DNA of 64,000 nucleotides from Bifidobacterium breve (lineage in GTDB: Bacteria > Actinomycetota > Actinomycetes > Nanopelagicales > Nanopelagicaceae). The stretch lies in contig CAMCYA010000002.1 of assembly GCA_945883675.1 (NCBI GenBank), forward strand, positions 1 through 64,000, in the 5' to 3' direction. This document shows, piece after piece, positions 33,348 through 42,496 of this stretch (positions are counted from its first letter, which is position 1; each line of letters begins with the position of its first letter). The position numbers were made by a program, and so were the translations under genes. Under the pieces are notes generated by a model. The model was not told where the DNA came from and ran no database searches. It was given only the letters and a program-made list of their open reading frames with translations.

Positions 33348-35453
33348 TTAGTGGTGAAGAGTAAATCGTTGCATCCACTTTGGCGCCCACCAGTTACGTT
33401 CACCCATCAATCTCATCAAAGCCGGCACTAGTAAGCCTCGAACGATGGTGGCATCCAAAATAATCGCAAATGCCACACCAAATCCCATCGATTTAATTGA
33501 TGTGACTCCACTGGTAACAAATGCAGCAAAGACAAATGCCAAGATCGCTGCTGCTGCCGTAATGATGCGCCCGGATCGTTGAAGACCAAGTGCAACTGAT
33601 TCGACATTTGTTTTACCTGCCAAATGCTCTTCACGAATTCGTGAAAGCAGGAAGAGTTCATAATCCATTGAAAGTCCAAATACAACGACTGCAATTAAAA
33701 TTACAATCGAAGTATCTAAAGTTCCGGTTTCAGTAAATGAACCGACAAGCCACTGTAGATTGCCATCAACAAAGACCCATGTCAGCACTCCCATAGTCGC
33801 AGCGAGGGAAAGAATATTTAAAATCACGGCCTTAATTGGCAAGATTATTGAACCAGTAAAGACAAAGATAAGAATAAGAACGCTGAGCGCAACCCAACCG
33901 AAAGCCCAAGGAAGAGTTTGCGAAATAGCATCTTGAGAATCTGTGTAGTCGGCTGCAACTCCTCCGACTAATGTTTGATCCACAGAAGGTATATCTCGTA
34001 TCGAATGAATTAACTCTTGAGCCTCTGGCGTGCGAGGCAACATTGAGTGATAGGCAATTATGCGAACATCGTTTCCATAGATCTCTGGAGGAACTACAGC
34101 TACAACTCCCGGCTCAACCTGGAGTTTTGAAATATATGATGTGATCTCTTCTGTTTTATCCGATCCACCCTTAATGATAATTTCAATTGGTTCCCCTGTA
34201 CGGCCAGCAAATCTCTCTGCTTGAAGGGCTGTTGCTATTGCTGCCTTATTTGTTTCTGGCAACATTCGTGAATCACCTTGAGAAAATTTAATGTTTGCAA
34301 TAGGAGAAGTCAGAATTCCCAGAAAAATTAATGACAGAACAACTACTGCAACAGGTCTTTTCATAACAAACCGAGCAGTCTGGGCCCATCGTCCATCATC
34401 TTTAGGCGTTATTGATGACTTACGAACAACTCCCTTATCAATCTTCTTGCCAATGACTGCCAAAATTGCGGGCAGTCCAACAATTGCACCGATAACAGCA
34501 ATAGTTACTACTGAAACTCCTGCATAACCAAAGGATTTTAAAAATGGCAATGGGAAGAATGTGAGAGATAAAAGCGTAACTAAAACCGTAAGTCCAGAGT
34601 AAAACACTGTTTTACCAGCGGTTGCGACAGTTGTGATTACAGAGTCTTCAACGGATTTACCTCGCTGTAACTCTTCGCGGAATCTATTCACCATCAGCAA
34701 GGCATAATCAATACCAAGACCCAGTCCCATGCCAGTAGTTAAATTCAAGGCATAAACACTGACATCGGTAAACAGTGAGAAGAGATAGAGAATAAAGAAA
34801 GCACCAAGGATTGCAGCTACGCCCACGATTAATGGCATTGCAGATGCAACGAGTGCACCGAAGACAAATGCAAGCAAAATAAAAGTAAGTGGAATAGAGA
34901 TTGCTTCGGCAATTTTTAGATCATCTGATATTTTCTTTGTTATTGCATGGCTTATTACTCCGACGCCTCCGGCATACAAAGTTAGACCTTCATATGAGCC
35001 ATCATAGTTTTCTTGAAAAAACTTACCGAGTTTTTGACTCTCTGGACTAAATGCATCGCCATCGCCGTAAATCAAAATGTAGGCAGCTTTGCCATCACTA
35101 GATTTTAAAGACTCCAATCCACCTGAACTCCAGTAGGAAAGAGTTTTCGTGACACCAGGCTCTTGGGCAATCTTTGCTTCTAGGGCTGCAGCTTTTTGCA
35201 CAACTGTTGGATCAGTAACTTCGACAACCTCTGCATCAACAACTACAACAATTGCTGGATCCTCTATGTTCAAATCATTTTTGAGGTACTCATAAACCTC
35301 ATAAGACTCACTTGCGGGGTTGGAGTAACCACCTGAATCAAGGCGACTAAAAACTAAAGATCCGATTACTCCTGATACGAGCACGCTTACAATAAACAGG
35401 GCAACAGCGGATCTGCGGTATCTAACGATTACGCGGCCTAGACTTTCAAACAC
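33348..35453 (-). CDS. MMPL-family transporter
   Basis: TGMGLGLGIDYALLMVNRFREEL and FGLSMDYELFLLSRIREE; RND-like repeated TM architecture. Confidence 0.93.
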   Translation of the reverse strand: MFESLGRVIVRYRRSAVALFIVSVLVSGVIGSLVFSRLDSGGYSNPASESYEVYEYLKNDLNIEDPAIVVVVDAEVVEVTDPTVVQKAAALEAKIAQEPGVTKTLSYWSSGGLESLKSSDGKAAYILIYGDGDAFSPESQKLGKFFQENYDGSYEGLTLYAGGVGVISHAITKKISDDLKIAEAISIPLTFILLAFVFGALVASAMPLIVGVAAILGAFFILYLFSLFTDVSVYALNLTTGMGLGLGIDYALLMVNRFREELQRGKSVEDSVITTVATAGKTVFYSGLTVLVTLLSLTFFPLPFLKSFGYAGVSVVTIAVIGAIVGLPAILAVIGKKIDKGVVRKSSITPKDDGRWAQTARFVMKRPVAVVVLSLIFLGILTSPIANIKFSQGDSRMLPETNKAAIATALQAERFAGRTGEPIEIIIKGGSDKTEEITSYISKLQVEPGVVAVVPPEIYGNDVRIIAYHSMLPRTPEAQELIHSIRDIPSVDQTLVGGVAADYTDSQDAISQTLPWAFGWVALSVLILIFVFTGSIILPIKAVILNILSLAATMGVLTWVFVDGNLQWLVGSFTETGTLDTSIVILIAVVVFGLSMDYELFLLSRIREEHLAGKTNVESVALGLQRSGRIITAAAAILAFVFAAFVTSGVTSIKSMGFGVAFAIILDATIVRGLLVPALMRLMGERNWWAPKWMQRFTLHH

Positions 35454-35492
35454 AGAGCTCTCATTTCATTGTAAGTAGGTAGACTCTCGCTC

Positions 35493-35609
35493 ATGAGTGA
35501 TCTCTTTCCGCAAGTAACTTCAGATGAAATTGATCCAGAAGCTGCTGCAGAGCAAGCAAAACGAGAAGCCGAAATTATTTCAGATAAACCGCCCCATCAC
35601 CAAGATTAA
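35493..35609 (+). CDS. Small conserved-looking ORF (38 aa), unknown function
   Basis: Own translation MSDLFPQVTSDEIDPEAAAEQAKREAEIISDKPPHHQD*; preceded by TAGACT-N7-ATG; absent from supplied track because it is short. Confidence 0.45.
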   Translation: MSDLFPQVTSDEIDPEAAAEQAKREAEIISDKPPHHQD

Positions 35610-35845
35610 TCAGCCTTAGGTGCAGGTGATGTTGGTGACGCTTTTGGTGGATCCGGAGTAACAGATTTTTTTGCTGAGTCGGTTTTGTAAAAACCAGAAC
35701 CCTTAAAGACCACTCCGACTGCGGAGTAAATCTTGCGAATTTCACCCTGACATTCTGGGCACTTTGTCAGAGATTCATCTGAGAAACTTTGAACCACTTC
35801 AAACTCATGGTCGCATGCGATGCATGCATATTGATATGTAGGCAT
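35606..35845 (-). CDS. FmdB-family zinc-ribbon protein
   Basis: MPTYQYACIACDHEFEVVQSFSDESLTKCPECQGEIRKIY; AGGAGG Shine-Dalgarno. Confidence 0.9.
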   Translation of the reverse strand: MPTYQYACIACDHEFEVVQSFSDESLTKCPECQGEIRKIYSAVGVVFKGSGFYKTDSAKKSVTPDPPKASPTSPAPKAD

Positions 35846-36020
35846 CCGAGCTCCTCCTTGAGTAAACCTAGTTGTAAGTGATTCCTGCCTGGTTCTCGCT
35901 TTTCAAGGCGATTTACTGGGCATGAAATACGGGGGTATGCATTAATTGTAAAGAAATGAGACGATTGGTGCGAATCAAGGCGCTATCTAGTGCCACCATC
36001 ATCGGGTTTGAGAGGAAGAG

Positions 36021-36569
36021 ATGACAAAAGTAAATCTTCGTTTTTCTATAGTAGCCATGCTCCTTTCATTTAGCTTTCTCTCTTTAAATCCATCCACAGC
36101 AGGTGCCAATGTTTTAGTTAGCACCTCACCAATTAGCGGCTCGACAGTTTCTGTCTCCCCAACAAATGTGACCGTCACAGGCCAACTTCCACTCTTGGCG
36201 GAGGCGGTTGATGCAAATGTGATTACAGTTAAAGATCCAAATGGTGATCGCGTTGATGATGGAACAATTTCCATTTCAGATTTAAGTGCCTCAGTTGGTT
36301 TGAAATCACTTGTTGTAACAGGAATGTACAAAGTGAGTTATTCATTACTTTCAGAGGGAGATGAGCCATTAGTTGGCGAATTTTCTTTCAAGTATTTAGC
36401 GCCAAGTAATATTGCACCCGTCGAGCCAAATCCAGAACCGACACAGAGTCAAACTCCTGCGAGCAGTAGTTGGGCTACAAACGTATTTGTGATTTTACTT
36501 CTTGCAGGTGCAGTAATCGTAACTATTGGTCTATCGCTGTATGCACGTAAACTATTCTCTGAAAGATGA
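36021..36569 (+). CDS. CopC-domain protein with C-terminal TM anchor
   Basis: Signal peptide, NVLVSTSPISGSTVSVSPTNVTVT Ig-like CopC pattern, C-terminal TM; followed by CopD/CtaG. Confidence 0.82.
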   Translation: MTKVNLRFSIVAMLLSFSFLSLNPSTAGANVLVSTSPISGSTVSVSPTNVTVTGQLPLLAEAVDANVITVKDPNGDRVDDGTISISDLSASVGLKSLVVTGMYKVSYSLLSEGDEPLVGEFSFKYLAPSNIAPVEPNPEPTQSQTPASSSWATNVFVILLLAGAVIVTIGLSLYARKLFSER

Positions 36570-38413
36570 ATTTCTTAACTCTTTGCTTTAAGTTTTTAAG
36601 TATCACTGGATCTTTTGCAACTGTCGGATCATTACTAGCCATGGCTTTTTTACTTCTTGATGTCGGTGGCAAATTCTCTACCTCAAGTGAAAAATTAAGA
36701 ACATTTCTCAAGATTTCAGCATTGACTTGGCTTATTGGTGCAGCTGGAACGGTAGTACTAACTCTTGCAACAATATTGGCAACCTCGATTCAAGATGCTC
36801 TAGATCTAACTGTACTTGGATCTTTCATTACTCAAGTAACTTTAGGTAAGTATTTAGCAATTCAAACATTGATAGCTCTAATTGTTTTTATTGCTGCTCA
36901 TAAAGTTCGCTCTGTTATTGCGACTACTGTTTTGATGTTTGTTGCTGTAGCAGGAATTACAGCACCTGTTTTTCAAAGCCATGCTGCTTCAAGTGGTTCG
37001 CACTCATTAGTTATTGGCTCTTTAGTCATTCATGTCATTGCTCTTAGCCTTTGGGTGGGGGGAATCTTTGCAATTGCTTTTCTATCCTCCACTGATCGAG
37101 TGATAGCAGTCCCTAGGTTTAGTCAGTTGGCCCTTTGGGCAGCAATAGCAGTTGTGTTAAGCGGAGTTGTTAATGCCTGGGCACGACTTAACTTTGTAGA
37201 TGCATGGGATTCAGCATATGCGCGTGTGGTAATTGCAAAGTCCATCGCAACAATCGCATTGGTGGGTCTTGGTTATTTACACCGTAAGAATTTAGAGAAA
37301 AAGAGTGAGATTAATTGGCTAGCTTTTGGAAAACTTCTGACAGTCGAAGCCATAATTATGGGAGTAACTGTTGCAATGGGCAGTTGGTTAAGCTCAAATT
37401 CTTCACCTGATCGTCCCGGTAATCAAGAATTCAATGCTGCACTGTCAATCGTTGGAATAAACACACCACCAGAACCAACGTTGTCTCGAGTTTTGTTTGG
37501 CTATGAACCAAACTCCTTAATAATCGGTGTACTGGTTTTACTCGTTGCCCTATATATAAAGGGTGTAGTAGTTCTTACAAAACGGGGAGATAAATGGCCA
37601 GTAGATAGAACCATCTCCTTTGCACTAGGAATCTCTGCAGTTGATTTTGCAACTAGTGGTGGATTAGGGCTCTATGCTAATTTTTCATTTTCATATCACA
37701 TGATTGCGCACATGGTTATTGGAATGATTGCACCGATCGGCTTGGTATTAGGTGCACCAATTACATTAGCTTTGCGAACTTTGCCACAGGCACGTAATCC
37801 TCAAGAACGGGGCATACGAGGATCATTGATAACTGTTTTACATTCAAAGGTTGGGATAGCCTTTACTAATCCAATCGTTGCACTGATTATTTTTGATGGC
37901 TCTCTATTTGCACTTTACTTCACAGATTTGTTTGCAGCAATGATGTCAAGCCATGTAGGGCATTTGTTTATGAGTTTTCATTTCCTCGCAGCAGGCTATT
38001 TATTCTTTTCTGTAATCATCGGAGTGGATCCAAATCCGCGAAAGATTCCGCATCTACTTCGAATAGTGGTGCTTTTTGCAGCGATGAGCATTCATGCATT
38101 TTTCTCTGTTGCATTGATGTCGACCACAACCCTGATTGACAAGGGTTACTTTGCATCACTGCAAACACCTTGGTTGACTGATCTCTTAGCAGATCAAAAA
38201 CTGGGCGGATCTATCGGTTGGGCAATGGGCGAGGTTCCCATCCTGCTTGCATTAATCGCTACTTTTATTCAGTGGATGCGTGATGATTCCCGTGAAAGTA
38301 AGCGAATCGATCGCAATATTGCACGCAGTGCAGCCATGGGGCAGCCAGATGAGTTAGCCGACTATAATTTGTATCTGCAGCAGTTAGCTCAACGCGAAAA
38401 GAATGGCTCATAA
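36566..38413 (+). CDS. CopD-CtaG (caa3 assembly) fusion membrane protein
   Basis: CopD-like SLVIHVIALSLWVGGIFAI then CtaG-like FSYHMIAHMVIGMIAPIGLVLGAPITLALRTL and SSHVGHLFMSFHFLAAGYLFF. Confidence 0.88.
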   Translation: MNFLTLCFKFLSITGSFATVGSLLAMAFLLLDVGGKFSTSSEKLRTFLKISALTWLIGAAGTVVLTLATILATSIQDALDLTVLGSFITQVTLGKYLAIQTLIALIVFIAAHKVRSVIATTVLMFVAVAGITAPVFQSHAASSGSHSLVIGSLVIHVIALSLWVGGIFAIAFLSSTDRVIAVPRFSQLALWAAIAVVLSGVVNAWARLNFVDAWDSAYARVVIAKSIATIALVGLGYLHRKNLEKKSEINWLAFGKLLTVEAIIMGVTVAMGSWLSSNSSPDRPGNQEFNAALSIVGINTPPEPTLSRVLFGYEPNSLIIGVLVLLVALYIKGVVVLTKRGDKWPVDRTISFALGISAVDFATSGGLGLYANFSFSYHMIAHMVIGMIAPIGLVLGAPITLALRTLPQARNPQERGIRGSLITVLHSKVGIAFTNPIVALIIFDGSLFALYFTDLFAAMMSSHVGHLFMSFHFLAAGYLFFSVIIGVDPNPRKIPHLLRIVVLFAAMSIHAFFSVALMSTTTLIDKGYFASLQTPWLTDLLADQKLGGSIGWAMGEVPILLALIATFIQWMRDDSRESKRIDRNIARSAAMGQPDELADYNLYLQQLAQREKNGS

Positions 38414-39558
38414 TGGAAAACGTATTTGATCTGCCTTCCGAATATAAGGAGTTGCGTACTAGCGTGCGCGCCCTGGCAGAAAAAGAGATTGCACCATATG
38501 CGCAGGCAGTTGATGAAGAGCATCGTTTTCCAGTTGAAGCAAAAAATGCGCTAACTAAGAACGGTCTATTTGCTGCTCATGTGCCTACCGAATATGGCGG
38601 CGATGGAGCAGATGCACTTGCAACAGTTTTAATTATTGAAGAAGTTGCTCGAGTCTGTGGATCTTCTTCTTTGATCCCTGCAGTAAACAAATTAGGATCT
38701 GTTCCGTTGTTACTTGGGGGTAATGAAGATCAGAAAAAGCGTTGGCTGCCACAGTTAGTAAAAGGTTCTGGATTTTCTTACTGTCTCTCTGAATCAGAGG
38801 CAGGATCAGATGCAGCTGCACTTCGAACCAAAGTTGAACGATCTGCAGATGGTTGGGTTCTAAACGGAAGTAAGAAGTGGATTACAAATGCAGGGGAGTC
38901 AGATTTTTACTCTGTAATCGCACAAGGAGATTCATCACTTGGCACAAAGGGAATCACAGCATTTATTGTAGAAAAATCAGATCCTGGAGTTTCATTTGGC
39001 GCACCTGAGAAAAAAATGGGAATGCGCGGATCACCAACTCGTGAAGTTTATTTTGACAATGTACAACTCAGTGATGACCGCCGGATCAGTGAAGTTGGAA
39101 AAGGTTTTGCTTTAGCGATGGACACCCTTGACCACACGCGCATAACAATTGCCGCACAGGCAATTGGATTGGCTCAAGGTGCCTTCGATGTTGCAACAAA
39201 GTATGCACATGAGCGCCAACAGTTTGGTAAGCCAATTTTTGATTTTCAAGCTATTCAATTTATGTTGGCCGATATGGCTATGAACATTGAATCAGCACGC
39301 CTTCTTACATATTCAGCAGCAGTCAAAAGCGAGAATAATGAGAAGGATCTTCGATTCTTCTCTGCTGCAAGCAAGTGTCTTGCAAGTGATGTGGCAATGA
39401 AAGTCACACAAGATGCGATTCAAGTTTTAGGTGGCTATGGGTATGTAAGCGATTATCCAGTCGAGCGAATGATGCGCGATACAAAATTGACTCAGATATA
39501 TGAAGGAACCAATCAAATTCAACGCGTTGTAATGGCTCGCAATTTACCTAACGGTTAA
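38413..39558 (+). CDS. Acyl-CoA dehydrogenase
   Basis: CLSESEAGSDAAALRTKVER; ARLLTYSAA; VLGGYGYVSDYPVERMMRDTKLTQIYEGTNQIQR. Confidence 0.94.
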   Translation: MENVFDLPSEYKELRTSVRALAEKEIAPYAQAVDEEHRFPVEAKNALTKNGLFAAHVPTEYGGDGADALATVLIIEEVARVCGSSSLIPAVNKLGSVPLLLGGNEDQKKRWLPQLVKGSGFSYCLSESEAGSDAAALRTKVERSADGWVLNGSKKWITNAGESDFYSVIAQGDSSLGTKGITAFIVEKSDPGVSFGAPEKKMGMRGSPTREVYFDNVQLSDDRRISEVGKGFALAMDTLDHTRITIAAQAIGLAQGAFDVATKYAHERQQFGKPIFDFQAIQFMLADMAMNIESARLLTYSAAVKSENNEKDLRFFSAASKCLASDVAMKVTQDAIQVLGGYGYVSDYPVERMMRDTKLTQIYEGTNQIQRVVMARNLPNG

Positions 39559-40090
39559 AGCGAATAAGAACCGATGGCGTTGCCGCGGCATCTAATGCAA
39601 CATCATGTGGTTCATGCGGAAGCTCTTCACTTGAAAGTTCGCCCGGATAAACCAAACCAATTTTCCACGCGTTAAGGGCCGGCAAAGAGCGGTCGTAATA
39701 CCCTCCACCTTGACCAAGCCGGTAGCCAGACTGATCAACTCTTAATGCAGGAACGACGATCGCTGTGATCACGGACAAGTCTGAGATAGCTGGACCAGTT
39801 GGTTCAAAGATCTTTTTCTTTGCACGAAGTGAACTCTGCTCACCATTCCAGTCGACCCATTCAAGAAGATCTCCATTAATCCTAGGCAAATAAAGTTTTT
39901 TCCCACTTCTCAAAAATGCCTGATTAATTTCTTCAGTACTTGGCTCAGTTTCATAGGAAACATAAGAAGCGATTCCTGTTGCAGATTGAATCTCTGGTGC
40001 CTTCAAAATCACATTAAAGTTTGATGGTATGAATTTTTGAGATCGATCGCGGCGTGCCCGCTCCCTAATCTCCTGTTTGTCAACGCCCAT
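39548..40090 (-). CDS. 5-formyltetrahydrofolate cyclo-ligase
   Basis: GQGGGYYDRSLPALNAWKIGLVYPGEL. Confidence 0.9.
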   Translation of the reverse strand: MGVDKQEIRERARRDRSQKFIPSNFNVILKAPEIQSATGIASYVSYETEPSTEEINQAFLRSGKKLYLPRINGDLLEWVDWNGEQSSLRAKKKIFEPTGPAISDLSVITAIVVPALRVDQSGYRLGQGGGYYDRSLPALNAWKIGLVYPGELSSEELPHEPHDVALDAAATPSVLIRFNR

Positions 40091-40144
40091 TTAAATCTCC
40101 CATGAAATCCCAAAGATAAAACTTAATAGAAGTAGGGTTCGATT

Positions 40145-41059
40145 ATGCCAGAACACACTCGGGTGGATGAGTTTCTTACTTCACTCCTTTCCATTTGTAA
40201 GCCTCTTGAGCCATTTGAGATGTCCCTACTTGATGCTCACGGAGCAACGTTGTCTGAAGATATTTATGCCGGTGAACGTCTAGTTTTACGATCAGGCACA
40301 CGAATACGCTCTACTCAAATTGGTTTGGCAGCATCTATTGGACGCGATCATTTACCAACTAGACCACATCCCCGAGTTGTTGTTCTTTCAGCGGGCCCAG
40401 ATCTTGTTGAACCGGGACAGCCACTCAAAGATTCCAGCGATGAATACGAAACTAATTCCTGGTTGCTAACAACTGCTGTTCGCGAAGTCGGAGCTGTTGC
40501 TTATCGCGTGCATTCAATTCCAGATACTGAAGAAGAGTTACAGAAAGTAATTGAAGATCAATTAGTCCGTGCAGATTTGATAATTATTTCTGGAGAGCGC
40601 AATGATGATTCATTTGATCTCATCACACGTACTCTTTCTTCTCTTGGAACAATTACCACAGTTGATATGGCGATAGAGGCAAGCGGGAGACACAATTTTG
40701 GAACTATCGGTCCAGATCAAATACCGGTAGTTACACTTCCGGGCGATCCAATCTCTGCATACATTTCATTTGAACTTTTTGTTCGGCCCATGATCCGTAC
40801 AATGCTAGGTGCTGCAACAATCCACCGACCTTCAGTTAAAGCTTCGCTAGAAAAACCTATTGAATCTGCAGAAGGTATGCGTTCTTACATTCGCGCTGTT
40901 TTGGCAGAAGATGGAAAGTCAGTAATGCCTTTAGAATCTCAAGATGAACAGTCAACCCTTTCTGATGCAAATGCATTTATTGCAATTTCTGAGTCGGATA
41001 CATCACTTAAAACTGGTGAGCGTGTAAACGTTGTAGTTCTAGAGCGACGTTATATTTAG
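40145..41059 (+). CDS. glp: Shortened MoeA/gephyrin-like protein (Glp-like)
   Basis: PGDPISAYISFELFVRPMIRTMLGA and LRSGTRIRSTQIGLAASIG are MoeA-like; 304 aa, lacks the PPFDxSAMDGYA region; syntenic with RimJ and SepX/GlpR-like genes. Confidence 0.8.
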   Translation: MPEHTRVDEFLTSLLSICKPLEPFEMSLLDAHGATLSEDIYAGERLVLRSGTRIRSTQIGLAASIGRDHLPTRPHPRVVVLSAGPDLVEPGQPLKDSSDEYETNSWLLTTAVREVGAVAYRVHSIPDTEEELQKVIEDQLVRADLIIISGERNDDSFDLITRTLSSLGTITTVDMAIEASGRHNFGTIGPDQIPVVTLPGDPISAYISFELFVRPMIRTMLGAATIHRPSVKASLEKPIESAEGMRSYIRAVLAEDGKSVMPLESQDEQSTLSDANAFIAISESDTSLKTGERVNVVVLERRYI

Positions 41060-41065
41060 GTAAAT

Positions 41066-41632
41066 ATGAATAGAGCTTGGCCAATTGACATAAAAAATAA
41101 TGGGTTAACACTGCGGCCCTTACGATTTCGAGATATGAAGAGATGGAATCGTGTCAGAGCTGAAAATAGAGATTGGTTGTCTCCATGGGAGGCAACTATT
41201 CCCAGTATCAGCCAAGAAAGCGTTGCAGAACTTCCTACTTTTTTTGGAATGGTGCGATCCCTTCAACATGAAGCCCGCAATGGTCGATCTTTTTCTTTTG
41301 CAGTATGGAAAGGGCCAGATTTAATCGGGCAGATTTCTTTGGGTGGTGTCATTTATGGTGCGATGCGTGGAGGCCACATTGGATATTGGATTGATCGCAA
41401 TTTCGCCAATCGTGGATACACAACGATGGCCGTAGAAATGCTTACTGAATATGCCTTTAAAGAGTTAAATCTGCATCGAATAGAAATTAATTTACGTCCA
41501 GAAAACGCAGCTTCCCGAAAAGTAGCTGAAAAAGCTGGCTATATTCTTGAGGGGGAAAGACCTCGATATTTACATATCGATGGTCAATGGCGAGATCACA
41601 TAGTTTTTGTCAAGGAAAATCCTGGGCTTTAG
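41066..41632 (+). CDS. GNAT N-acetyltransferase, RimJ/RimL-like
   Basis: LRPLRFRDMKRWNRVRAENRDWLSPWE; GYWIDRNFANRGYTTMAVEML; HRIEINLRPENAASRKVAEKAGY. Confidence 0.92.
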   Translation: MNRAWPIDIKNNGLTLRPLRFRDMKRWNRVRAENRDWLSPWEATIPSISQESVAELPTFFGMVRSLQHEARNGRSFSFAVWKGPDLIGQISLGGVIYGAMRGGHIGYWIDRNFANRGYTTMAVEMLTEYAFKELNLHRIEINLRPENAASRKVAEKAGYILEGERPRYLHIDGQWRDHIVFVKENPGL

Positions 41633-41683
41633 TAGTGCTTAAATCCCCGAAAAACATGGGGGGCTTCCTTAAGATTTACCATT

Positions 41684-42460
41684 ATGGCTTCGGGTTTAAT
41701 CTATCTAGCAATCATCGGCATGTGGGTTGCCTATTTTGCGCCCCGTTGGATTCACGACCGTAATGAATTCTCAGGAAAATCAGTTGAACAATTTAAATCT
41801 GCACTTCGAGTTGTTGCAGCACAATCACCAGGTGGTGCAAATACTTCCGGAGCAATTCACATTGACTTAGATCGTGAAGCAAAAGTTCGTCAATTACTTT
41901 TGCGCAGAAGGATCATCTTTATCATTATTACGTTTTCAATTGTTACAACAATTGTTGGAGGCTTCATGAAGACCATGCCATTTCTATATGCACTCGTTCC
42001 ACTTTCTGCAATGTTGGTATATGTTGCAAATGTGCGACGGCACGTAATCGCTGATCAGTTATACAAGCGTCGCGTGACACAGTTGCAACGTCGTAGTTCT
42101 GGTGTATCTGCAACAAACTTGGCAGAAGTTGTTCAACCAAAAGCAAGTACCGAACACTGGATACCTTTGTCAGAGCGCGAACTAAAAGGTGTGGTAATTG
42201 TGCCTCGTGGCTCTGCTACATATCAAAATGTTTGGGAGCCAACAGAAGTTCCTGTTCCAACATATGTAAATGCCCCTAAAGCTGTACAGTCCAAACGAGT
42301 CATCGATCTGACAACTCCTGGCCAGTGGTCAGAAGAGCAAGAACTACTTGAAAGACAGGCGTTAGCTGCGGCTTCACCATCTCGTGATGAGATCTTTGAT
42401 CAACAGTTAGCAGATGAAGCAGTTGAACGGTTGAATCAATCTCGCGCTGCTAACGAATAA
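41684..42460 (+). CDS. GlpR/SepX-like actinobacterial membrane protein
   Basis: N-terminal TM YLAIIGMWVAYFAPRWIHDRNEF, two further TMs, cytosolic tail; gene order glp-rimJ-this. Confidence 0.75.
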   Translation: MASGLIYLAIIGMWVAYFAPRWIHDRNEFSGKSVEQFKSALRVVAAQSPGGANTSGAIHIDLDREAKVRQLLLRRRIIFIIITFSIVTTIVGGFMKTMPFLYALVPLSAMLVYVANVRRHVIADQLYKRRVTQLQRRSSGVSATNLAEVVQPKASTEHWIPLSERELKGVVIVPRGSATYQNVWEPTEVPVPTYVNAPKAVQSKRVIDLTTPGQWSEEQELLERQALAAASPSRDEIFDQQLADEAVERLNQSRAANE

Positions 42461-42496
42461 TCTAGAGATAAAGATCTAAGGATTCAAAATCAATCC

